This document shows, one piece after another, positions 18,297 to 26,829 of a stretch of 62,964 nucleotides of DNA; positions within the stretch are counted from its first letter, which is position 1; each line of letters starts with the position of its first letter. Under the pieces are notes generated by a model. The model ran no database searches. It was not told where the DNA came from and worked only from the letters and a program-made list of their open reading frames with translations. The DNA lies in NCBI GenBank assembly GCA_003021235.1, contig PXQR01000055.1, positions 1 through 62,964 on the forward strand, written 5' to 3'. The translations under genes and the position numbers were made by a program. The stretch comes from Halobacteriales archaeon QH_6_64_20. GTDB taxonomy: Archaea; Halobacteriota; Halobacteria; Halobacteriales; Halococcaceae.

Positions 18297-19268
18297 TCAG
18301 GACACCTCCTCGATCGCCGTGAACAACCGGCGGGTAAGGGACCTTGCGGCGAGATCAATGACCTCGTCTGCGATCCCGTCGCCGGAAACGAAGGTATCGA
18401 GTCCGATTCGTCCGCCAGCCATGTTTCGGTGACCGCCGGCGCTCCCGCAATCGGAAAGCGTCTCCTCGAACCACTCGCCGATGTGGACGCGCGAGTCTCG
18501 CGACCGCGCGCTCAGTTGGATCGAATCGTCGACAACCGCGAACACGATCGTCGTATTGATCCCCTCCAGGTTGAGCAAGTAATCAGCGGCTTGGGGGATC
18601 GCATCCCGTTCCGTCGTCCGACCCGCATTCGAAACGAGCCACGACCCACGAATCTCGCGATCGGAGATCGCCTTGCCAATGGCGTTGAGCGTCCCGGTAC
18701 TGAACAGGGTACTATTGAGTTCGCGGACGACCTCGGTATCGACGTGCGGATGGAGGAACTGTGCCGCCGCGTACTCCGATCGCGTCGTGCCGCGCTGGAA
18801 TGCAAGCGTCTCCCGTCGGATGCCGAACAATAACGCCGTCCACAACCGCTCGTCCGGTTCGTATTCGAACTCCCGGAGATATTCGGTCAGTATTGTCGCA
18901 GTCGCCCCGACCTCTGTCCGGTGGTCGACGTACGCGGCGTCCGCTGGTTCTACGTCGTGGTGGTCGATGACGACGTCGATTTCGCTTTCGGACGGCACGG
19001 TGTTGTTCCGGCCAGGACGCGCGTGATCGACGAACCCTACTGACTCGTACTCCCCTATCGAATCGGCCTCGAACGGGTCGATATCGAGATCGAGGACGTT
19101 CACCATCGCGCGGTTCTGCTGATGGGTGATTCCTCCGCCATAGAGAACGTCGATGTGCTCGACGCCAAGCGATGCGGCGATGTGCTCCAACCCTAACGCG
19201 CTAGCGAGACAATCCGGGTCCGGGTTGTCGTGACAGACGATCGCGAGCGAGTCGCTCCTCTCGAGCAA
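18297..19268 (-). CDS. DHH-DHHA1 family phosphoesterase
   Basis: Motif I CHDNPDPDCLASALGLEHIA, the DHH motif VIDHHD followed by VDHRTEVGATATI, and the C-terminal DHHA1 substrate-binding motif GGHRNMAGG are all present. The fold is that of NrnA/GdpP-type phosphodiesterases acting on nanoRNA, pAp or cyclic di-AMP. No ATG lies at a suitable place. The frame is open far upstream but overlaps the UspA gene in another frame, and I take a TTG at 19268 as the most plausible start. The coding joins UspA so closely that the two could be one fused gene with a one-base frameshift. It converges with the K+ channel remnant. Confidence 0.82.
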   Translation of the reverse strand: MLERSDSLAIVCHDNPDPDCLASALGLEHIAASLGVEHIDVLYGGGITHQQNRAMVNVLDLDIDPFEADSIGEYESVGFVDHARPGRNNTVPSESEIDVVIDHHDVEPADAAYVDHRTEVGATATILTEYLREFEYEPDERLWTALLFGIRRETLAFQRGTTRSEYAAAQFLHPHVDTEVVRELNSTLFSTGTLNAIGKAISDREIRGSWLVSNAGRTTERDAIPQAADYLLNLEGINTTIVFAVVDDSIQLSARSRDSRVHIGEWFEETLSDCGSAGGHRNMAGGRIGLDTFVSGDGIADEVIDLAARSLTRRLFTAIEEVS

Positions 19269-20127
19269 CCATGATGACGCTGTTCGACGCGTCCGAGCGG
19301 ACGGTATCCGTGGTCGACCCGGCAACGAACCGCCGAAGCCGCCCCTCCTGCGGAGCACCGAGTACGGTAGCGTCGTAGTATGTCGACTGTTCAATGATCG
19401 CTGCCGCCACGTCGTCCGCTTCGAGCACCCACGTGTCGGCCGTTTCGAATTCACCCAAGCGATCGAGCCCCATCGTGACGTATTGCTCGGCGTCGGCTCG
19501 CTCGCGCTCTGTGGCGCTTGAGTCGATAGCATACAACAGGTCGATCCACGCGTCGTTCGCCGTGGCGACCTCGCGAGCGACGTCGATAGCGCGTCCCGCA
19601 TGCGGACCACCGGCGACCGGCACCAGCACGGACGAGACATCGAGGTGTCCCTCGCCGCTCACAACGACGACATCGCAGTTCGTGCGCGCGGTGATCCGGG
19701 CGACGACGTCCCGACGGAGGTCGCTCGTTCCATCCGAACGGGAACGTTCGAGGACGACGGTATCGACCTCGTACGGGTCGATCATACGCTCGATGATGCC
19801 GATGGCACGCCGACCGACTCGAACGGTTCCACGAACAAGGACGTCCGTCGATGGGTCGGTCTGCATCCGGAAGACGTGCTTTGCCACCTCGCGGTGGACA
19901 CCCGTCCGGTTGACGTGTTCGTACGGAGTTCGTCCCGGTGCGGTCACCGGATAACAGATCAGAAGCTCGGCCCTGCGGTTTCGGGCGATGGTAGTTGCGA
20001 GTTCAATCGCCCGATTGATGGCTGTTTCGTCGAGGATCGGAACGAGAATCCGGCCACCGGGCGACGGCAGTCCGGTTGCGTCCTCGGCCGATATGCCGGT
20101 TAGCGCGGCGGGCGATGCAGTGGCCAT
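19201..20127 (-). CDS. Protein with two tandem universal stress (UspA) domains
   Basis: The first UspA domain starts at GGRILVPILDETAINRAIELA (~25), and the second at VSSVLVPVAGGPHAGRAIDVA (~165), ending YDATVLGAPQEGRLRRFVAGS, the ATP-binding loop region. Such proteins bind ATP or other nucleotides. The last residues (ERLARDRLSRQPGPGLSR) do not resemble a UspA C-terminus and overlap the start of the DHH frame. This suggests either tight overlap or a frameshifted UspA-DHH fusion. TATA box TTTTATAAT (20151-20159) is 28 bases upstream. It is divergent from the Lrp-RCK_C regulator. Confidence 0.85.
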   Translation of the reverse strand: MATASPAALTGISAEDATGLPSPGGRILVPILDETAINRAIELATTIARNRRAELLICYPVTAPGRTPYEHVNRTGVHREVAKHVFRMQTDPSTDVLVRGTVRVGRRAIGIIERMIDPYEVDTVVLERSRSDGTSDLRRDVVARITARTNCDVVVVSGEGHLDVSSVLVPVAGGPHAGRAIDVAREVATANDAWIDLLYAIDSSATERERADAEQYVTMGLDRLGEFETADTWVLEADDVAAAIIEQSTYYDATVLGAPQEGRLRRFVAGSTTDTVRSDASNSVIMVAREERLARDRLSRQPGPGLSR

Positions 20128-20150
20128 TAGATATCGTGAACTCTTGATCC

Positions 20151-20159
20151 ATTATAAAA
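20151..20159 (-). promoter_or_regulatory. TATA box of the UspA/DHH transcript
   Basis: The reverse strand reads TTTTATAAT centred 28 bases from the UspA ATG. It shares the short divergent region 20128-20232 with the regulator gene, a natural place for autoregulation. Confidence 0.65.
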
Positions 20160-20201
20160 CACGCGGTCTACTTTTGATTCGATAGACTCAGACGAGATAA
20201 A

Positions 20202-20209
20202 TTTTTATA
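20202..20209 (+). promoter_or_regulatory. TATA box of the Lrp-RCK_C regulator
   Basis: TTTTTATA is centred 27 bases before the ATG at 20233. It decides that start over the in-frame ATG at 20260. Confidence 0.65.
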
Positions 20210-20232
20210 CGATAATACAGAGCGGAACGTAT

Positions 20233-21024
20233 ATGTGTGCTCTCGTACTCCCTTCGTTCATGACTGACCGCCTCGACGAGGTCGACCGACGAATTATCTA
20301 TCATCTCATGGCCGACGCCCGCCACACGTCCGCGCCGATGATCGCCGATGAACTCGATGTTTCGGCCGCAACGATCCGCAACCGTATTCGACGATTGGAG
20401 CAACGAGGCGTTATTCGAGGCTATCACGCGGACATCGACCACGAACAAGCTATTGGAGGGCTCGCGAACCACCTCGTCTGTAATACCCCTGTACCGAACC
20501 GTGAGCGGCGTGCTGAGCAGGTGCGCGAGATTCCAGGAGTGGTCAACGTCCGCGAACTCATGACCGGCCGCCGGAACCTCTCGGTGAAGACGATCGGTAC
20601 CGATACGGACGATCTTACTCGGATCGCCCGTTCGATCTCGAACCTCGGTATCGAGATCGAAGGTGAGGATCTCATCCACCGCGAGCACTACCAGCCCTAC
20701 AGCCCCTTCGGCCCCGAACAGGGCTACTCAACCGCATCGGTCACGGATTACCTGAGCCTCGCCGGCGAGGCAGAGGTGATCGAACTAACGGTTGCCGAGG
20801 ACGCTCCAGCTGCTAACAAGACGCTTCAGGAAGCCAGCGACGAGGGCCTGGTCGGTGAAGACGTATTGCTCGTGACGATCGAACGGGAGGATGAAGTGTT
20901 AACACCGGGGGGAGACTCGCTGATACAGTCTGGCGATCTCGTGACGCTGTTCGCGCGCGGCGGTGTCTCCGGGGAAGTCATCGATGTGTTCACTAACGAT
21001 CGTAGTGAAACCCACCGAGCGTAG
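20233..21024 (+). CDS. Lrp/AsnC-type regulator with C-terminal RCK_C (TrkA-C) domain
   Basis: The 263-residue protein has an N-terminal winged helix (RLDEVDRRIIYHLMADAR, VSAATIRNRIRRLEQRGVI), a central ligand-sensing part and a C-terminal TrkA-C/RCK_C domain (EVIELTVAEDAPAANKTL, GDLVTLFARGG). RCK_C domains bind small ligands, in some bacteria cyclic di-AMP. Fused to a DNA-binding domain, the domain suggests a transcription factor for K+ or osmotic genes. The ATG at 20233 fits the TATA box; MTDRLDEVDRR from 20260 is the alternative start. It is divergent from UspA/DHH and close to a K+ channel. Confidence 0.87.
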   Translation: MCALVLPSFMTDRLDEVDRRIIYHLMADARHTSAPMIADELDVSAATIRNRIRRLEQRGVIRGYHADIDHEQAIGGLANHLVCNTPVPNRERRAEQVREIPGVVNVRELMTGRRNLSVKTIGTDTDDLTRIARSISNLGIEIEGEDLIHREHYQPYSPFGPEQGYSTASVTDYLSLAGEAEVIELTVAEDAPAANKTLQEASDEGLVGEDVLLVTIEREDEVLTPGGDSLIQSGDLVTLFARGGVSGEVIDVFTNDRSETHRA

Positions 21025-21428
21025 TAGCAAGAACTCTGCTCGGAAGGTTATCGAAGCGTTCTACATCCGCGAGAGCAGACGAAACACTCCGTTCGAAGGA
21101 TCGCTCTCGAACAGAGGCGACTTTTCGCTCGTCCACGGCGGATTCAGTACTTCGAGTTATAAGAGCAAAGACAGGAAGACGGACCCTCGAACGATTTAAT
21201 TCACGCACAGTGCAAATTAGAATCAGGAATTCGATCATGAGTGCGTGGTCCCGACACATCGCGTGCCGAGTGAAAACCGCCGGGAGTACGCTCAGCTCTC
21301 CGTCGCTCACGAGTCGGCTGGTCCCGTTCTCCGATAAGAGAGCCGTCGCTTCCGACCGGGGCACCCGATCTCAGGAACACCTTTCAATAGAATTATCTAT
21401 TGCCGATCTGAGCAAGAGGGACCCGCTC
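21025..21428. other. Gene-free stretch
   Basis: About 400 bases between two convergent genes. Frames across it have no family resemblance and no promoter. The middle (21190-21240) and the end (21380-21410) are AT-rich. I see no hairpin, repeat copy or RNA signature. Confidence 0.35.
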
Positions 21429-22469
21429 TTACCGTTCGGAGTCGGGGATCACGACCACCTTGCCGAAGCCCTCGCGTTCCTCTAACATCTCGTGGGCCCG
21501 GGCGGCCTCGCTCATAGGCAACGTCTCGCGAACGCGGGGATCGAAGGTGCCGTCCCACACCTTAGAGAGCACGTCGTCGACTTCGCCCAACGACGCCATC
21601 GTCGAGCCGATGATCTCCAACTGGTTCCAGAACACGCGGTTGATGTTCGTCTCGGCGGTCGGCCCGCCCGTTGCGCCGCAGGTCACGACCCGGCCGCCCT
21701 TCGCTAAGCTCTTCAGCGAATCGTCCCAGGTGGGCGCGCCGACGTGATCGACGACCATGTCGACCCCACGGCCGTCGGTCCCCTCGTAGATCGCGCCCCC
21801 GAAGTCCTCCTCGGCGTAGTTGATGACGTGATCGGCACCGCACTCGCGGGCGTGTTCTAACTTCTCGTCGGTGCTCGCAGTGGCGTAGACCTCAGCTCCC
21901 GCATAGTCGGCGATCTGGACCGCGGCGTGACCCACCCCGCCGGAAGCGCCGAGTACCAGTACTTTTTCGCCGGCCGTGAGGCGGCCCTTGCTCATCAGCA
22001 TGCGCCAGGCGGTTTGGAAGACGAGCGGCGAGGCGGCGGCGGTCACCCAGTCGACGCCCTCGGGCACCGGAACCAGGTTGGCCGCCGGGACGACGGCGCG
22101 TTCGGCGTGGACCCCGCGGACGTGCTCGCCCAACAGGTGATAGCGCTCGCACAGGGAGTGTTCGCCGTGACGACAGAACTCACACTCCCCGCAGCTGATT
22201 CCCGCGGTGACTGCGACCCGATCGCCGGGTTCGAATCGCGAGACGTCTCCTCCCGCTCCCTCGACGACGCCCGCCGCGTCGCTACCGGGGATATGGGGCA
22301 TCTCCAGGTCGACGCCCGGGAGGCCACGACGGGTGTGGACGTCCAAGTGGTTGAGCGCGCCGGCCTTGACATCGACGAGGACCTCCCCTCGATCGGGTTC
22401 GGGATCGGAGAAGTCGCCGTACTCCAGTACGTCGGCATCGCCGTGCTCGCTGAATTGAACGGCCTGCAT
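21429..22469 (-). CDS. Zinc-type medium-chain dehydrogenase/reductase
   Basis: The 346-residue protein starts MQAVQFSEHGDADVLEYGDF. It carries the catalytic-zinc region HIPGSDAAGVVEGAG and the structural-zinc cysteines CGECEFCRHGEHSLC, then the NAD(P) Rossmann motif VLGASGGVGHAAVQIADYAG. It oxidises an alcohol or reduces an enoyl/quinone substrate; which one cannot be told. The upstream in-frame part of the ORF overlaps the promoter and is not used. GTTTTGCAC about 26 bases upstream may be the TATA element. Confidence 0.9.
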   Translation of the reverse strand: MQAVQFSEHGDADVLEYGDFSDPEPDRGEVLVDVKAGALNHLDVHTRRGLPGVDLEMPHIPGSDAAGVVEGAGGDVSRFEPGDRVAVTAGISCGECEFCRHGEHSLCERYHLLGEHVRGVHAERAVVPAANLVPVPEGVDWVTAAASPLVFQTAWRMLMSKGRLTAGEKVLVLGASGGVGHAAVQIADYAGAEVYATASTDEKLEHARECGADHVINYAEEDFGGAIYEGTDGRGVDMVVDHVGAPTWDDSLKSLAKGGRVVTCGATGGPTAETNINRVFWNQLEIIGSTMASLGEVDDVLSKVWDGTFDPRVRETLPMSEAARAHEMLEEREGFGKVVVIPDSER

Positions 22470-22598
22470 GAAGGAGGCCTCTCCGGGTGAGTGCAAAACA
22501 GTGACGATGAGCCACTGGGAGGCCGAGCGATCGAGGGGATCAGCGACAGCGACCGGACGAAGGTCGATCGAACGGCGACGGTCGAACGATCCGGTCGA

Positions 22599-22709
22599 TC
22601 ACCCACCGTCGTCGAGTCGAGCGCCACAGTCCGGACAGGTCTCGTCGACGACGGTGACGGGTCCATCACACGCCGGGCAAAAGTCGCGGTAGCAGGCACG
22701 ATCGCCCAT
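22599..22709 (-). CDS. 36-residue zinc-ribbon mini-protein
   Basis: MGDRACYRDFCPACDGPVTV continues with VDETCPDCGARLDDGG. Two CxxC pairs ~14 residues apart form a zinc ribbon. Haloarchaea encode many such micro-proteins of under 60 residues, several with regulatory effects. The gene is too short for most ORF callers. The start at 22709 is the only ATG that leaves a compact zinc domain. It sits between the dehydrogenase promoter and moaB, on the opposite strand to moaB. Confidence 0.7.
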   Translation of the reverse strand: MGDRACYRDFCPACDGPVTVVDETCPDCGARLDDGG

Positions 22710-22851
22710 ACCTGGTGGTCGTGAATCCGTCCGAAAGTCGGTTTCGGCGGATCGGCTCCGGCGGCCGCGACGGGAGTACCGACGCGGACGTAGCGTCGAG
22801 TCCGGGACCCGGGACGCACGGGTTTTAATGGCGACCGCGCGAACGCGGCTC

Positions 22852-23616
22852 ATGAGCGGCGAGGAGAGCGCGCCCGACGAAACCGAGCACCGAACGGACG
22901 AAGCCGATGGAAGGGGCGACAGCGACCGAGGGAGCGAGCACGCGGATCGCGGCGGTAACGGTAGGGATCCCCCCGGCATCGACAACGACGGCAACGACGA
23001 CCAGGAGGGCGGCGGCGATCACGACGGTACCGATAGCGACACGAGCGGCCACGCGAACCACGCACATCGGGGCGGCGACGGCCACGGGGATCACGGGAGC
23101 CACGACGGTCACGACCACCACGCGAGCGACGTCGAGACCGTGGGTGTAGCGATCCTGACGGTATCCTCCTCACGGTCGCTCGACGATGACCCGGCGGGTG
23201 ATACCATCGGGTCGGCCTTCGAGCGCGCCGGCCACGAGGTGCGTTCTCGGGCCCTCGTCGCCGACGAACACGACGACGTCCAGGCGGGCATCGACTCGCT
23301 GGTCGATCGCGAGGACACCGACGTCGTCGTGACTACCGGCGGAACCGGCATCACGCCCGACGACGTGACGATCGAGGCGGCCGATCCCCTGTTCAAAAAG
23401 CGCCTGCCGGGCTTCGGCGAACTGTTCCGCCGACGGTCGTACGGCGAGGTCGGTGCCAGGATCGTCGCAACGCGGGCGAGCGCCGGCGTCGTCGAGGACG
23501 TGCCGGTCTTCTGTCTGCCCGGTAGCGAGAACGCCGCGCGGCTCGGAAGCGAGATCGCCACGGATGTCTGTGGCCACCTCGCGGGACTCGCGAGACGGGA
23601 CGAGGAACAACACTGA
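22852..23616 (+). CDS. moaB: MoaB/MogA-like molybdenum cofactor protein with His/Asp-rich extension
   Basis: The 254-residue protein has a C-terminal MoaB domain: VGVAILTVSSSRSLDDDPAGD, VVTTGGTGITPDDVT and FCLPGSENAARLGSEI. The family adenylylates molybdopterin. The first ~90 residues are disordered and very rich in Asp, Gly and His (HGDHGSHDGHDHHASD), far longer than usual, and could bind metal. The ATG at 22852 is chosen because TTTTAAT at 22822-22828 sits 27 bases upstream and includes the alternative ATG at 22828. The gene ends 33 bases before the FAD protein gene and may be cotranscribed with it. Confidence 0.88.
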   Translation: MSGEESAPDETEHRTDEADGRGDSDRGSEHADRGGNGRDPPGIDNDGNDDQEGGGDHDGTDSDTSGHANHAHRGGDGHGDHGSHDGHDHHASDVETVGVAILTVSSSRSLDDDPAGDTIGSAFERAGHEVRSRALVADEHDDVQAGIDSLVDREDTDVVVTTGGTGITPDDVTIEAADPLFKKRLPGFGELFRRRSYGEVGARIVATRASAGVVEDVPVFCLPGSENAARLGSEIATDVCGHLAGLARRDEEQH

Positions 23617-23649
23617 CGCCGAACGGGACGATCCAGGGGAGAACGAGGC

Positions 23650-24642
23650 ATGGCGATCGAACGCAGTGAGCACGATTCGGGACCGAACGACTCCGGGGGA
23701 GACGACTACGACATCGTGATCGTCGGCGGCGGCGTGTCGGGACCCAGTGCCGGGATATACACCGCCCGGGCGGGCATGGATACCTGCATCCTCGATCGCG
23801 GTCCCTCCTCGCTTGCACGGTGTGCGTACCTGGCGAACTACCCCGGCTTCCCCGGCGGGATCGACGTTCCGACCTTCCGGGCGCTCTGTCGCGCACACGC
23901 CGAGGCGGCCGGCTGTCGGTATATCTCGGATATGGTCGTTTCAGTCCGGCGCGAGGACACGGGCGACGACGATCAGGACCGGATCGTCGAGGACGGAGCG
24001 AACGGCGAAGACGACGAGAACGAGGACGGAGGTAGGACGAGCGGGAACTTCCTCGTCGAGACGGCTGACGGCCGGGCGATCGAAACCCCCCGAGTCATGA
24101 TCGCGACGAAGGACGACACGACCTATCTCGAAGCGCTCAACGACGAGGCGATGTTCGTCACGGAGAGCTACGGCGGGGAGACCGCTCGATACTTCGATTC
24201 GGAGTACGTCGATGACGACGGACGGACACGGGTTCCCGGACTGTACGTCACCGGTCCACTGTCGGGGTGTCTCGATCAGGCGATCACGAGTGCCGGCCAC
24301 GGCGCGACGGTCGGCTTCAGCGTGATCACCGACTGGCTCGTCGATCGGGGCTATCCGCGCGCTCTCGCGCGCGGGTACTGGGACTGGCTCTCGAAGGCAA
24401 AAACCAGAAGCGACGACTGGACGGAACACACCCGAGCGTTCGTCGAACGCTCGGTTCCCGAGGACGCGAGCGACGAGCGCATCGAGCGCCTGGTCGCCGA
24501 ACTGCGGGCGCACACCGACGCGCTATTCATACCGGAAGCGGAGGTCACACGACGTACACGCCGGGGCCACCGACGCCTGCTCGAACACATCGACGACGCG
24601 GTTATCGAAGCGTACCTCGACGATCGCGCAGACGACGAGTAG
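23650..24642 (+). CDS. FAD-dependent oxidoreductase related to thioredoxin reductase
   Basis: The N-terminal FAD motif YDIVIVGGGVSGPSAGIYTA is near residue 20. The C-terminal FAD block VPGLYVTGPLSGCLDQAITSAGHG lies around 200-225. The redox CxxC of thioredoxin reductase and the NADPH-binding GxGxxA motif are absent. A low-complexity acidic insertion (~100-125) interrupts the first domain. About 100 residues of helical C-terminus follow the FAD domain. It is probably a flavoprotein of unknown substrate, likely in an operon with moaB. Confidence 0.8.
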   Translation: MAIERSEHDSGPNDSGGDDYDIVIVGGGVSGPSAGIYTARAGMDTCILDRGPSSLARCAYLANYPGFPGGIDVPTFRALCRAHAEAAGCRYISDMVVSVRREDTGDDDQDRIVEDGANGEDDENEDGGRTSGNFLVETADGRAIETPRVMIATKDDTTYLEALNDEAMFVTESYGGETARYFDSEYVDDDGRTRVPGLYVTGPLSGCLDQAITSAGHGATVGFSVITDWLVDRGYPRALARGYWDWLSKAKTRSDDWTEHTRAFVERSVPEDASDERIERLVAELRAHTDALFIPEAEVTRRTRRGHRRLLEHIDDAVIEAYLDDRADDE

Positions 24643-24666
24643 CCGCCAAACGTCGCCGTAGCGAAC

Positions 24667-25896
24667 TCAGTCGGTCGCCCGCGGGGGAAGCACGGCGTAC
24701 AGCGCCACCGCGACGGCGGTGATCGCCCCGAGCGCGAGGAAAGCCTCGTCGAACAGGTCGATATCGGCGAGCGCGCCGACGAACGTCGAACCGGTCGCGC
24801 CGATCAGGAAGAAACCGGTCCGAAGCAGGCCCCACGCGGTGCCCTGTACGTCGTCGGGCAATACGGCGACGACGTAAGCGTTCGTCACGGGGGCGATCGC
24901 GAGACGGATCCCGAGGAGGACGACCAGCGCGACGAGAACGAGGAAGTCCTCGACGAAGGGCAACGCGAGCAGCGGGAGCACGCTCACGCCGGTTACGATC
25001 ACGAGGACAGTACGATCGCCGAACCGGTCGGCGGCGCGTCCGGCGGTCGACTGGCAGAGAGCGCCGCTGACGAAAAGCAGTGCGTAAAGCGCGGTCGCGG
25101 TGGTCACGCTCACGTTCTTCGTGGCGACGAGATAGGTGGGTAGGAAGGCCGTCAGCCCCTGGAAGGCAAAGAGCATACACGTTGCGGCGGCCACCCCGAC
25201 GGCGACCGGCCGGCTCGAAATCGCGCCGAGCACCGAGCGGGCGCGCTCGCGTCCCGATTCGCCCGCATCCTGCTCGATCTCCCGTCGCGGGACGGCCCGC
25301 CAGAGCGAAGCGCCCGCAATGAGTAACAATGGTGCGAGCGAGGCGATCGCGACCCGCCAGTCGAGCCGGTCGGTCAGGAGCGTCACCGCCAGCGGGAACG
25401 CCGCCGCGCCGATGCTTCCCGCGCCCAGCATGAGCCCGAAGGCCGCACCGTCGTTTCGCGGGTACACGGTCGAAAGCACCGTTCCCCGTGCCGGTCCATA
25501 CAAGCCGGTCCCGAGCCCGAAGAGCGCAGCAGCGAACAGAAAGAACACGAACGTCGGGGCGAGACCGAACGCGAGCACGCTCGCCGCGGTGATCAGCGCG
25601 CTCGCGGTCAACAGCCCCCGCTCGCCGAGCCGATCGACGAGCATGCCGGCGGGAAACTGCATGAGGGCGTAGGTTATCCAGGTCATCGAGATCGCGATGC
25701 CGGCGGTGGCGTTGTCGATCCCGAAGGTCGTCTTGAGCTGGGGAACGAGCACGGGCACGGCGAAACGCGTCCCTAAAACGAGCAGCCACCCGATCGCGAC
25801 CGAGCCGAGTACCCACCCGCCGCCCTCCCGCCGGAGCGCACCCAGCGTTGGAAGCGAACCGGCGACCGTTCGACGGACTACATCGGAGGGCGTCAC
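24667..25896 (-). CDS. MFS transporter
   Basis: The 409-residue protein has about twelve hydrophobic segments. The loop 2-3 motif MLVDRLGERGLLT and the matching loop in the second half, AGRAADRFGDRTVLV, are typical of the major facilitator superfamily. The N-terminal half resembles nitrate/hexuronate-type members, but the substrate is unknown. The start is a GTG at 25896, the only one preceding the amphipathic N-terminus. It converges with the FAD protein gene. Confidence 0.88.
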   Translation of the reverse strand: MTPSDVVRRTVAGSLPTLGALRREGGGWVLGSVAIGWLLVLGTRFAVPVLVPQLKTTFGIDNATAGIAISMTWITYALMQFPAGMLVDRLGERGLLTASALITAASVLAFGLAPTFVFFLFAAALFGLGTGLYGPARGTVLSTVYPRNDGAAFGLMLGAGSIGAAAFPLAVTLLTDRLDWRVAIASLAPLLLIAGASLWRAVPRREIEQDAGESGRERARSVLGAISSRPVAVGVAAATCMLFAFQGLTAFLPTYLVATKNVSVTTATALYALLFVSGALCQSTAGRAADRFGDRTVLVIVTGVSVLPLLALPFVEDFLVLVALVVLLGIRLAIAPVTNAYVVAVLPDDVQGTAWGLLRTGFFLIGATGSTFVGALADIDLFDEAFLALGAITAVAVALYAVLPPRATD

Positions 25897-26055
25897 GATC
25901 TATGTGGATCGACGCCCGCACCGTTGTAAGGCCTGTCGAACCGGCGTCGGATCAGTGTGGAACGCTCGTGATCGACGCCGAGGAACTCGTCGCGCTTGGA
26001 TCGGTCCCGAGAGGAGTCCGGAATCCGAATCCCTGCCGACGCTCGTTCCGCTTGC

Positions 26056-26679
26056 TTAGCCGCCGCTGCCGGTCGCAAGGCTTTCGAGCGCGTTCGCAAT
26101 CGTGCTCAGGATCTCTTCCTGACCGTCGATCCCGTGGCGCGCGGCGAGGTACTGGGGATCGTTGTAGGTCACGTACACCTGGCCCTCCTCTTCCCAAACG
26201 AGGGTTTTCTGGGGAAGGTCGATCGCGGTCGAGCGACTCGCCTGCATCAGCGGCGTCCCCAGGTTGGGGTTGCCGAAGATCAGAAGCGTCGTCGGGGGCA
26301 ACTGCATGCCGGTCGACTGGGCGTTCGCCGCGTGATCGACCGTCGTCATGAGCGTGAGAGCGTCGTTGTTCCGGATAGCACTCCTGATACGACCCATCGT
26401 CGCGTCGAAGGACTGACTGCTCTCGACGGTCACCAGGCCAGCGCCCTCCGAGACGCCGGTCTCGCCACCCATGCCGCCCGAGTCGGTGCCGTTCGCCGTT
26501 TCGGTGCTCGTGGTCCCGTTGTCCATCGTCTCGGTACCCATCGTTCCGTTCTCGGTGGTATTGCTCCCGTTTTCGGTGCCGTTGGGCATTGTCTGTGCCG
26601 GTCGGGGTTGTTCACCCGTGCAGCCGGCGAGAAGGCCCGCGCCGGCGGCGCTACCGAGCAGGAACCGTCGTCGATCCAT
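26056..26679 (-). CDS. DUF302 lipoprotein with Tat signal
   Basis: The N-terminus MDRRRFLLGSAAGAGLLAGC combines a twin-arginine motif with a lipobox Cys at residue 20, so it is exported folded and anchored by lipid. A Thr/Asn-rich linker (~28-80) is typical of halophilic surface proteins. The C-terminal half (VTVESSQSFDATMGRIRSAI, HAANAQSTGMQLPPTTLLIF) is a DUF302 domain. DUF302 is small, often found in exported proteins or linked to metal and redox stress. No partner is adjacent. Confidence 0.88.
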   Translation of the reverse strand: MDRRRFLLGSAAGAGLLAGCTGEQPRPAQTMPNGTENGSNTTENGTMGTETMDNGTTSTETANGTDSGGMGGETGVSEGAGLVTVESSQSFDATMGRIRSAIRNNDALTLMTTVDHAANAQSTGMQLPPTTLLIFGNPNLGTPLMQASRSTAIDLPQKTLVWEEEGQVYVTYNDPQYLAARHGIDGQEEILSTIANALESLATGSGG

Positions 26680-26829
26680 ACGAGCGCACGCACAGCGGCA
26701 CGGAACGAAAGTATTCGGTACGCAATCGAAGCCGGTCCGAGAATCGCGTCCAGCCGGTCGGGGCGGCCGGCGATACGATCGAAAAGGTGAGCGGCGTTTC
26801 AGTGGCCTTTCGAGGCGAGTCCCCGCTCG

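Noticed and set aside
20993..21364. 123-codon reverse frame in the gap before the dehydrogenase
   Set aside because: No promoter, no recognisable motif, and a composition unlike acidic haloarchaeal proteins.
24602..25921. 439-codon Arg-rich frame overlapping the MFS transporter
   Set aside because: It is a shadow frame: extreme Arg content and no motifs, while the other frame encodes twelve clear membrane segments.
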